Below are positions 5,889 through 12,048 of a DNA stretch of 12,048 nt, piece by piece. A program made the translations under genes and the position numbers. This stretch comes from Actinomycetota bacterium. GTDB taxonomy: Bacteria; Actinomycetota; Humimicrobiia; Humimicrobiales; Humimicrobiaceae. The stretch spans positions 1 through 12,048 of the forward strand of contig JAHIPJ010000120.1 in NCBI GenBank assembly GCA_018894445.1, written 5' to 3'. The first letter of the stretch is position 1, and each line of letters begins with the position of its first letter. The notes under the pieces are model-generated. The model worked only from the letters and a program-made list of their open reading frames with translations. It was not told where the DNA came from and made no database searches.

Positions 5889-7961
5889 TTGAAACTGGTT
5901 ATAAGCGAAAAGGAAATAGCAGCTAAAAGAATTGCACAAATACTTGCCGGAAACGGTGTAGACCAGGAGAAAATATATGGGGTTCCCGTCCATCACTTCA
6001 AGATTAACAGTGAAGATTACAGAGTTATCGGGCTTAAAGGTCATATACTGAAAGTGGATTTTCCGAAGGAATATGCAAATTGGTTTAAAGTAGACCCGAT
6101 AGAGCTTATTAATGCTGAAATAGAAAAAATTCCAATCCAGAAAAAGATAATCCAGGCACTGAAGAAAATTTCCAGTGATGCGGATGAGATTATCATAGCC
6201 ACAGACTATGACAGAGAGGGTGAGCTTATTGGTTATGATGCAATGCAGCTGGTAAAAGAAAAAAACGCTCTTGCTCCTGCAAAAAGAGCAAGGTTTTCAG
6301 CAATTACTCCAAAAGATATAAACCAGGCATTTTCAAAACTGGGAAAAATTGATCTGGATCTTGCTTTTGCAGGAAGGGCAAGGCAGGATATTGACCTGAT
6401 ATGGGGAGCTACACTGACACGTTTTATATCCCTTGCCACCTATCAGATTAAGGATAAATTTCTTTCGGTGGGAAGAGTACAAACTCCCACTCTCACCCTT
6501 GTTGTAGACAGAGAGCTGGAAATAAAATCATTTATCCCCACTCCTTATTGGGTTGTAAGTGTAAAGCTTAAAACAGAATCCGGTGAGGAATTTGAAGCCA
6601 CTCATAAGAAAAAAAGATTTTTAAAGAAAGAAGATGCACAGAGTGTTTTTATTAAGCTGGGTGACAGGGGAACTGTCCTGGAAATAAATGAAAGCATTAG
6701 AGATATAAAACCCCCAACGCCTTTTAACACCACTGCCCTTATAATAAGCGGAAGTTCAATTGGCTTTACTGCATCAAAGACTATAAATATTGCTGAAAAC
6801 CTGTATATGAACGGTTATATAAGTTACCCTCGGACTGATAACACGGTTTACTCTTCCTCGATAGATGTAAAAGAGATCGTAAGAATGCTTGGTAGTTCCG
6901 GTGAATATTCCCGGATGTCTGAAGCTGTCCTTGCGCAGAAGAAGATAGTAGCAAGCAGGGGCAAAAAAAGATCAACAGATCATCCGCCAATTTACCCTAC
7001 ATCAGTTGCGCAAAAAGCCAACTTGAGCAGTGATGAGTGGAAGCTGTATGATCTGATTGTAAGAAGATTTATATGCACCCTGCTTCCTGAAGCAAAGATT
7101 AAAAGTATAACCACATATATAGATATAAATGGAGAGCCATTTATTGCTAACGGCTCCAACATTATAGATGAAAGCTGGATAAAGTTTTATCCGTACTATA
7201 AGCATAAAGATGTTTTTATTCCCCGGCTTAAAGAAGAACAAATAATAACTGTCACCGGTAAAGAATTGCTGGATAAAGAAACCAAACCACCTGTAAGGTA
7301 TACCCAGGGAAGGCTGGTTGAAAAAATGGAAGAACTTGGTCTGGGTACAAAGGCAACCCGCCATACAATTATACAAAACTTAATCCTGAGAGGATATGTA
7401 AGTGGAAATCCTCTCCAGCCTTCTGAAAAAGCTATTGCAGTAGTCAAGATGTTAAAAAAACATGCTGAAAAGATATCATCCCCGGATATGACTTCAGAGC
7501 TGGAAATGTATATGGATGGTATTGTAAACGGGGATGAGACTAAAGAGGATGTTGTGGATAGGTCAAGAAAGATGTTAAGTGAAGTAATGACTGTTCTTCA
7601 AAATGAAAAGGATGAGATATCACAGGAGATAAAAAAAGGAATCAGAGAAGATCTGGTAGTAGGTAAATGTCCGGGTGAAAATTGTAATGGAGATTTAATT
7701 GTCAGAACCGCAAGAAAAACAAAGAAAAGATTTATAGGATGCAATGCTTATCCCGGGTGCAGAACTACATTTTCACTTCCACAGAAGGGTCTTTTGGTTA
7801 CGATAAGAGAAGAGTGTAAGCATTGTGGATATCCTATAGTTAAAATTATAAATAAAGGGAGAAAACCCTGGGATTTATGTATAAATCCGGATTGTCCTGG
7901 AAAAGATGAGAAATATAAAAACTACAACAATAATAAAGGAAGCGAAAAGGCTTCTGATTGA
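5889..7961 (+). CDS. topA: DNA topoisomerase I, type IA, archaeal-type
   Basis: Relaxes negative supercoils by cutting one strand through a 5'-phosphotyrosine. 690 residues. The TOPRIM domain is N-terminal with E7 in ISEKEIAA and the metal-binding ATDYDREGE (104-112; D106, D108, E110). The catalytic tyrosine is Y313 in GYISYPRTDNTVYSS. The sequence SYPRTDNT, the opening MKLVISEKEIAAKRIA and DHPPIYPT (364-371) resemble archaeal TopA rather than bacterial TopA, which opens with an IVESP(A/T)KA motif and carries SYPRTDS. Two Cys4 zinc ribbons follow at the C-terminus: C594, C599, C618, C624 and C643, C646, C664, C669. There is no helicase domain, so it is not reverse gyrase. Translation starts at TTG behind GGGGA. 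The last 18 codons overlap the fumarase alpha gene, and the tail after C669 is low-complexity Asn/Lys-rich. Archaeal origin by transfer is an inference. Confidence 0.93.
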   Translation: MKLVISEKEIAAKRIAQILAGNGVDQEKIYGVPVHHFKINSEDYRVIGLKGHILKVDFPKEYANWFKVDPIELINAEIEKIPIQKKIIQALKKISSDADEIIIATDYDREGELIGYDAMQLVKEKNALAPAKRARFSAITPKDINQAFSKLGKIDLDLAFAGRARQDIDLIWGATLTRFISLATYQIKDKFLSVGRVQTPTLTLVVDRELEIKSFIPTPYWVVSVKLKTESGEEFEATHKKKRFLKKEDAQSVFIKLGDRGTVLEINESIRDIKPPTPFNTTALIISGSSIGFTASKTINIAENLYMNGYISYPRTDNTVYSSSIDVKEIVRMLGSSGEYSRMSEAVLAQKKIVASRGKKRSTDHPPIYPTSVAQKANLSSDEWKLYDLIVRRFICTLLPEAKIKSITTYIDINGEPFIANGSNIIDESWIKFYPYYKHKDVFIPRLKEEQIITVTGKELLDKETKPPVRYTQGRLVEKMEELGLGTKATRHTIIQNLILRGYVSGNPLQPSEKAIAVVKMLKKHAEKISSPDMTSELEMYMDGIVNGDETKEDVVDRSRKMLSEVMTVLQNEKDEISQEIKKGIREDLVVGKCPGENCNGDLIVRTARKTKKRFIGCNAYPGCRTTFSLPQKGLLVTIREECKHCGYPIVKIINKGRKPWDLCINPDCPGKDEKYKNYNNNKGSEKASD

Positions 7962-8763
7962 AGCAAGTTTTAATCTTCCTTGTGATATTATAGAGGCTGT
8001 TAAGAGCGCTGCTAAGAAAGAGATTAGTGAGAGAGCTAAAAAAATCCTTGAACTTACTTTAGAAAATGCAAAAATTGCAAAAAAACAAAAACTCCCATTA
8101 TGCCAGGATTGTGGGGTGGTTTATATTGATCTTGATATTGGTCCTGATATCTGCATTGAGGACAGCAGCAGCTTAAATAGCTTATTGAACCAGGCAGTAG
8201 CAGATATTTATACCAGTAATTATCTTAGAAAATCAATAGTTTCTGATCCGTTATATGAGAGAAAAAACACTTCAGGTAACACCCCTGCGATCATTAGTAC
8301 CAGTTTTACTTCCAGTCCTGGTCTTCATATAAAAATATATTTAAAAGGAGGAGGTAGTGAAAATTGTTCCTATCTTTATATGCTGAATCCATCAACCGGA
8401 GAGGATGAAATAATTAACCTGGTTTTGGATGTGGTAAAAAAGAATGTTACTAAATGCTGCCCGCCAGTAATTGTTGGTATTGGAGTTGGCGGGACGTCTT
8501 CAGAAGTGGTCAAACTTGCAAGGACAGCCAGCTTTAGAAATCTAGAGATTAGGAATCCGGATAAAAGATACAGGCAGTTAGAAAAGAAAATATTAAACGC
8601 AATAAATGAGACTGGAATAGGACCACAGGGTCTGGGCGGAAAAACAACTGCTCTGGCCTGCAATATAGAGTATGCTCCCTGTCATATGGCTTCCTTCCCG
8701 CTGGCAGTTTTTATGGGCTGTCATTCCACAAGAAGGGCTGACTCAAAAATATCGCCGCCATAA
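7906..8763 (+). CDS. Fumarate hydratase class I, alpha subunit
   Basis: Cluster-bearing half of two-subunit, oxygen-sensitive fumarase (fumarate to malate); the L(+)-tartrate dehydratase alpha subunit is a close relative. 285 residues, family length. Probable 4Fe-4S ligands are C66 in PLCQDCG, C184 or C185 in KCCPPVIVGIGVGG, and C272 in MGCHSTRRAD. Other signatures are GGGSENCS (148-155), GGTSSEVVKLARTA (195-208) and GIGPQGLGGKTTAL (237-250). The first motif is usually CQDTG; the Cys at position 69 is a variation. The start at ATG 7906 gives the standard N-terminus (IEASFNLPCDI beginning near residue 18) but lies 56 nt inside topA in another frame, with only a weak GGA ahead, which suggests coupling to topA translation. 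The 3' end overlaps the beta gene on the other strand. Confidence 0.92.
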   Translation: MRNIKTTTIIKEAKRLLIEASFNLPCDIIEAVKSAAKKEISERAKKILELTLENAKIAKKQKLPLCQDCGVVYIDLDIGPDICIEDSSSLNSLLNQAVADIYTSNYLRKSIVSDPLYERKNTSGNTPAIISTSFTSSPGLHIKIYLKGGGSENCSYLYMLNPSTGEDEIINLVLDVVKKNVTKCCPPVIVGIGVGGTSSEVVKLARTASFRNLEIRNPDKRYRQLEKKILNAINETGIGPQGLGGKTTALACNIEYAPCHMASFPLAVFMGCHSTRRADSKISPP

Positions 8764-9272
8764 ATGTCATAAGCTACAAACAGAGGCAAATCTTCTACTA
8801 CTATCTCATGTACTGCTTCTGCCCCCAAATCACTATATGCAATGATTTTAATATCTTTTACTTTTGTAGAAAGATAGGCGGAAATGCCTCCTGCTGATAC
8901 AAGATAGATAGACTTATATTTTTTTAGAAGTTCCTTTATCTTATCGCTTCTCCTGCCTTTTCCTATCATTGTTTTAAGTCCTGCCTTAAGCAGTGGTTCG
9001 GTTAAATTATCCATTCTGGCGCTGGTGGTGGGACCAATACTTCCGCTCTTTTTGCCGGGAGGGGTCGGTGAGGGACCCACATAAAATACAGTCTTATTTT
9101 TTAAATCAAAGGGCAATTTTTTATGGTACCTGATAGCTTCAACAATTCTCTTGTGAGCTGCATCTCTGGCTCCGAGTATAATACCACTTAAGTAAACGGT
9201 ATCTCCGGCTTTTAATTTTCTGATCTTTTCTTCTGTCAGCGGTGTAGATAATCTGTAAGTATTGCCACTCAT
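8721..9272 (-). CDS. Fumarate hydratase class I, beta subunit
   Basis: Partner of the alpha subunit, corresponding to the C-terminal swivelling domain of single-chain class I fumarases. 183 residues, usual length. Recognisable elements are LSTPLTEEKIRKLKAGD (8-24), LSGIILGARDAAHKR (28-42), FYVGPSPTPPG (63-73), the active-site loop GSIGPTTSARMD (77-88), MIGKGRRSD (102-110), AGGISAYL (127-134) and the end motif DLGAEAVHEIVVEDLPLFV. The start at 9272 follows AGGAAG on the minus strand. Alpha and beta are normally adjacent on one strand; here they converge and their last 43 nt are shared antisense. It lies 30 bp downstream of the lipoprotein gene and is probably transcribed with it. Tartrate dehydratase beta is the alternative; the pair cannot be separated from fumarase by eye. 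Confidence 0.92.
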   Translation of the reverse strand: MSGNTYRLSTPLTEEKIRKLKAGDTVYLSGIILGARDAAHKRIVEAIRYHKKLPFDLKNKTVFYVGPSPTPPGKKSGSIGPTTSARMDNLTEPLLKAGLKTMIGKGRRSDKIKELLKKYKSIYLVSAGGISAYLSTKVKDIKIIAYSDLGAEAVHEIVVEDLPLFVAYDIYGGDIFESALLVE

Positions 9273-9302
9273 TTTTTAACGGTCTTCCTAATCCTTCCAG
9301 TT

Positions 9303-10154
9303 TTACTCATCATCAGTATTAAAATATCTGTCTCTTTTAAAATAATTGTCATAGGAATACAGCGATTTTCTGGCAGGAGGTGGTTTTTTATTTCTCCTTG
9401 AGCTAAAGACTAACATAAAAATTATAAAAATTATAAATAAGCCAATAATACCTAAAATCACAATTAAAAAATAGGTCAGCAATTTTGTTTTTCTGCCTTC
9501 TATATATATTTTTTTCTCATCACCATATTTTATATTCCATATGGCAATGTTATTATCCCCAATTATATCTGCATTGTGGCTGGTTATTTTTACCGGAAAT
9601 TTTACCTGATAGGTTATATTTAAAATATTACTGTCTGCTTTAGCCAGATCATTAATCCGGTTGTAGTCAGAATTTATATCTGAAGAGGCAAGGAGTGTCT
9701 CATCTATTTTCATATCTATATAATCTTCAAAGAAATATTCACTATGAAAGAAGTAATCAACTTTTTCCAGTTTGGCATAGAATCTTTCTGGAGGAGTTTC
9801 AGAGAAATTATCTATGGAAATATACTGGAGAAAGTTTATGTCTTCAAAACTAATAGTGGAACTGAAGTGGGTGTAGTCTCCTTCTTCATAAGTCTTATAT
9901 TCATCTTCAGAGAGATGACTTTTAAGTATTTCATGTATTTTATCAGAAATGGATTGATTCTGACCCAAAACCACCTCACTCTTCTGAAGGTACTCTGTTT
10001 TAACTGCTATATCAACAGTCCTGGTGCCGGAATAATCAGAATTTATCCGGGTAAAGATATCAATTAGTGTCTGATCGCAGGAAGATATGAATGGGATTAT
10101 AAATAGGAATAAAATTAAAATTGTTAAAATTTTTAAATATTTTGATTTTACCAT
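9303..10154 (-). CDS. Lipoprotein with C-terminal transmembrane anchor, function unknown
   Basis: 283 residues. The N-terminus is a lipoprotein signal: K3, K5, K8, a hydrophobic core and the lipobox ISSC with C26 as the lipidated residue. The extracytoplasmic part (27-224) is acidic and probably beta-rich, with the opening YSGTRTVDIAVKTEY (41-55). A strong transmembrane helix spans about 225-250, followed by a basic cytoplasmic tail beginning RRNKKPPPARK. The architecture, and the early 'sG..t.di.v' strand, recall LppM/DUF3153-type lipoproteins, but the resemblance is weak and I do not assign a function. The ATG at 10154 has only a weak AAGAG ribosome site. The fumarase beta gene follows after 30 bp, so one transcript likely serves both, although no functional link is evident. 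Confidence 0.75.
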   Translation of the reverse strand: MVKSKYLKILTILILFLFIIPFISSCDQTLIDIFTRINSDYSGTRTVDIAVKTEYLQKSEVVLGQNQSISDKIHEILKSHLSEDEYKTYEEGDYTHFSSTISFEDINFLQYISIDNFSETPPERFYAKLEKVDYFFHSEYFFEDYIDMKIDETLLASSDINSDYNRINDLAKADSNILNITYQVKFPVKITSHNADIIGDNNIAIWNIKYGDEKKIYIEGRKTKLLTYFLIVILGIIGLFIIFIIFMLVFSSRRNKKPPPARKSLYSYDNYFKRDRYFNTDDE

Positions 10155-10179
10155 GGTCTCTTTATCACATTTATAGATA

Positions 10180-10188
10180 ATTCTAACA
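10180..10188 (-). promoter_or_regulatory. Extended -10 promoter element for the lipoprotein-fumarase beta transcript
   Basis: On the minus strand TGTTAGAAT is an extended -10 (TGn followed by TAGAAT, 5/6 to consensus). The -35 position is poor (TACAAT), which is acceptable for extended -10 promoters. Transcription would begin near 10173, about 20 nt before the ATG at 10154. Confidence 0.35.
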
Positions 10189-10422
10189 TATTGAATATTA
10201 ATATTGTAGAAAAAGTTCGTGATTTGCGATAATCAATTAAATAAAAGAGAAGTATGAAAAGAATGTTTTTTTAAACTAGCATTATAAGCCAATAAAGAAA
10301 AATGAAACTAAAATGGGTTTGTTGACGTATATAATTAATGTGTTAGCATATTGAATTAATAATGAAAAATGGTTTTTGTTTAACAGGATATTAATGGTTT
10401 TTAATTTTTAAGCTTCTTAAAT

Positions 10423-10428
10423 TATAAT
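10423..10428 (+). promoter_or_regulatory. Consensus -10 box ahead of the activase gene
   Basis: A perfect TATAAT at 10423-10428 would start transcription near 10435, 30 nt before the GTG start. The -35 region (TTTAAT near 10400) is weak. AGAAGGGA (10443-10450) could serve as ribosome binding site, although its 14-nt distance to GTG 10465 is long. A second candidate is TTGACG (10322-10327) with TAGCAT (10344-10349). Confidence 0.4.
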
Positions 10429-10464
10429 ACCGGCAGTAGTCTAGAAGGGATCAGTGGGCAAGTA

Positions 10465-12048
10465 GTGGGTTTATATATAGGTTATGATATAGGGTCAATT
10501 AGTGTCAACAGGGCAATCATAAATGAAAAAAAAGAAATAGTGGAAATCCTGCCATATACAAGACACTTTGGAGAACCTGTAAAATCAGTGAAAAAAGATA
10601 TTGAATCAATATGTAAAAGCAATTACAGAGATAAAATAACTGGTATAGGAATTACTGGCTCGGGAGGAAAGGAAATTGCCTCACTGCTTGGTCTTGATTT
10701 TATTAATGAAATAGAAGCCATAATCAGTGCTATAAAATTTTTATACCGGAATGCAAAAACTGTTATAGAAATTGGCGGCCAGGATTCCAAATTTATCGAT
10801 CTTGCCTATGGTGATTATGCAATGAATGAGCTATGTGCGGCAGGTACAGGCTCTTTTCTTGACCAGCAGGCTTCAAGGTTTGACCTGACTATAGAAGAAT
10901 TTACCAGGTTAGCATTAAAGTCAAAAAATCCATCAACCATTGCCGGCAGATGCAGCGTGTTTGCAAAAACAGATATGATACATCTCCAGCAGGAAGCAGC
11001 AAGCGATGAGAATATTATTCTTGGTTTATGTTACGCAATGGCCAGAAGTTTTAAATCGGGGATTGTAAAGGGTAAAAAATTTGTACCCCCCATAATTTTC
11101 TGTGGTGGGGTATCTTTTAACGAAGCCATGATCAAGGCCTTTGAAGATACGTTGGGGGAAAAAGTATTAATCCCAGAGCACAGGGCATCCATAGGGGCTA
11201 TTGGGGCTGCATTAAGTTTAAGCTCAAAGGTAATGGTAGAGGATTTAAATATTTCCGGATTAGCAGATAAATTAGATGAATATCTTAGAAATTTTAAATA
11301 TAAGAGAGAAACATTTGCTCCTCTGGCTCTGGCTAAATCCAAACTGCCTTCTAAAAAAACTCTTAAATATAGTTTTGGCAATAAGAAAGTTGACGCCTAT
11401 ATTGGTATAGATGTCGGTTCAATAAGCACTAACGTTGTGGCTATAGATGAAAACAATAAACTTATTGAAAAATGTTACCTGCGGACAGCAGGAAGGCCTA
11501 TAGAGGCGGTAAGAAAGGGAATTGAGATTATTGGCAGTAAAGTCGGAGATAGAATCAATGTTAAAGGTGTGGCCACCACAGGTTCCGGAAGGTATTTAAT
11601 AGGGGATTTTGTAGGTGCGGATATGGTAATAAATGAAATAACCGCCCAGGCTACGGCGGCGGCTGATATTGACAGCCTGGTTGATACTATCTTTGAAATT
11701 GGCGGTCAGGATTCAAAATTTATATCACTGGAAAATGGTGTGGTGGTTGATTTTGAGATGAATAAAGTTTGTGCTGCCGGTACCGGTTCATTTCTGGAAG
11801 AACAGGCTGAAAGGTTTGATATAAAAATTGAGGATTTCGGGGACATAGCGCTTAAAGCAGAGAGTCCTTTAAATCTGGGAGAGCGCTGTACTGTTTTTAT
11901 GGAAACCAATGTTTATTCCCATTATCAAAAGGGTGCCAGCATTGAAGATATCCTAGGCGGTCTTGCTTATTCTATTACCATGAATTATATAAACCGTGTG
12001 GTTGGAAGAAAGAAGATAGGTAAAAAGATTTTCTTCCAGGGTGCGGTT
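10465..12048 (+). CDS. Large acyl-CoA dehydratase activase, two BcrA/BadF/HgdC ATPase domains (partial)
   Basis: Open for 528 codons to the right edge. Two tandem ASKHA-fold ATPase domains are visible. Domain 1 has IGYDIGSIS (5-13), TGSGGKEIA (64-72), EIGGQDSKF (102-110), CAAGTGSFLDQQ (124-135) and GRCSVFAKTDM (161-171). Domain 2 repeats these as IGIDVGSIST (313-322), TTGSGRYL, EIGGQDSKF (411-419), CAAGTGSFLEEQ (436-447) and GERCTVFMETN (472-482). C124/C163 and C436/C475 match the cysteines that hold the bridging 4Fe-4S cluster of HgdC-type activators, which use ATP to drive an electron into 2-hydroxyacyl-CoA dehydratases or benzoyl-CoA-type reductases. This double layout is usual for very large proteins (about 1,400 residues) with a further CoA-activase-associated region (DUF2229), presumably beyond the edge. 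GTG 10465 is chosen because it places GYDIGS at the very N-terminus; no ATG precedes it in frame. The substrate is unknown. Confidence 0.88.
   Translation, partial: MGLYIGYDIGSISVNRAIINEKKEIVEILPYTRHFGEPVKSVKKDIESICKSNYRDKITGIGITGSGGKEIASLLGLDFINEIEAIISAIKFLYRNAKTVIEIGGQDSKFIDLAYGDYAMNELCAAGTGSFLDQQASRFDLTIEEFTRLALKSKNPSTIAGRCSVFAKTDMIHLQQEAASDENIILGLCYAMARSFKSGIVKGKKFVPPIIFCGGVSFNEAMIKAFEDTLGEKVLIPEHRASIGAIGAALSLSSKVMVEDLNISGLADKLDEYLRNFKYKRETFAPLALAKSKLPSKKTLKYSFGNKKVDAYIGIDVGSISTNVVAIDENNKLIEKCYLRTAGRPIEAVRKGIEIIGSKVGDRINVKGVATTGSGRYLIGDFVGADMVINEITAQATAAADIDSLVDTIFEIGGQDSKFISLENGVVVDFEMNKVCAAGTGSFLEEQAERFDIKIEDFGDIALKAESPLNLGERCTVFMETNVYSHYQKGASIEDILGGLAYSITMNYINRVVGRKKIGKKIFFQGAV

Larger units (their letters stand above)
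10155..10464. other. Divergent AT-rich intergenic region with promoters and a near-repeat
   Basis: About 310 bp without a gene separate the minus-strand lipoprotein gene from the plus-strand activase. It contains candidate promoters for both and two copies of a roughly 22-bp near-repeat, TA(A/G)CATATTGAAT followed by TTAATA or TAATAA (10184-10206 and 10344-10364). Short frames here end within a few codons and I see no RNA gene. Confidence 0.6.

Noticed and set aside
7002..7447. Two minus-strand frames of 124 and 83 residues inside topA
   Set aside because: They lie opposite conserved TopA sequence and are rich in Phe, Ser and Tyr, as expected from antisense translation of AT-rich genes.
5889..7961. 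Reverse gyrase
   Set aside because: Only the type IA topoisomerase domains and zinc ribbons are present; the N-terminal helicase module is absent.
9744..10067. Plus-strand 107-residue frame
   Set aside because: Antisense shadow of the lipoprotein gene. The minus frame has a signal peptide, lipobox and transmembrane helix; this one has no family features.
11031..11381. Minus-strand 116-residue frame
   Set aside because: Shadow of the first activase ATPase domain, which carries intact motifs on the plus strand.
1..12048. tRNA, rRNA or insertion sequence
   Set aside because: No tRNA-like cloverleaf with a TTC-loop signature, no rRNA segment, no transposase frame and no paired terminal inverted repeats were seen on either strand.

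Overview
The window is AT-rich bacterial chromosome from what looks like an anaerobic, diderm-or-monoderm-ambiguous lineage. It encodes oxygen-sensitive Fe-S enzymes (quinolinate synthase, class I two-subunit fumarase, a BcrA/BadF/HgdC-type activase), lipoproteins, and an archaeal-style topoisomerase I. I cannot name the phylum from sequence alone. A low-GC anaerobe of an Atribacterota-, Firmicutes- or deep Actinomycetota-like type would fit, but that is inference.

Layout. (1) 1-1132, minus: N-terminal part of an exported, TPR-rich protein, probably a Slt-type lytic transglycosylase, cut by the left edge. (2) About 1216-2131: a small accessory 'graveyard'. It holds a frameshifted C-terminal winged-helix fragment, a 43-codon stump of a type I restriction specificity subunit (HsdS), an intact HigA-like antitoxin, and its partner RelE/HigB-like toxin that has lost its middle. 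(3) 2235-5701, minus: a tight nadA-nadB-nadC operon for making nicotinate mononucleotide from aspartate. (4) 5889-7961, plus: topA, a type IA topoisomerase of the archaeal kind, overlapping by 56 nt the alpha subunit of class I fumarase (7906-8763). (5) 8721-9272, minus: the fumarase beta subunit, convergent with alpha and overlapping it by 43 nt. Upstream of it is a lipoprotein of unknown role (9303-10154). (6) 10465 to the right edge, plus: the first 528 codons of a large two-domain acyl-CoA dehydratase activase.

How the genes fit together: the nad genes form a complete aspartate-to-NaMN module with one leader and a candidate operator. The two fumarase subunits must assemble into one enzyme, yet they are transcribed toward each other and share their 3' coding ends. 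This is the most unusual architecture in the window. The broken toxin and restriction pieces show that foreign defence and addiction genes were acquired and are being lost. I did not find a clearly new multi-gene system. The strongest leads are the convergent fumarase pair, the archaeal-type TopA in bacterial surroundings, and the retained antitoxin beside a deleted toxin.
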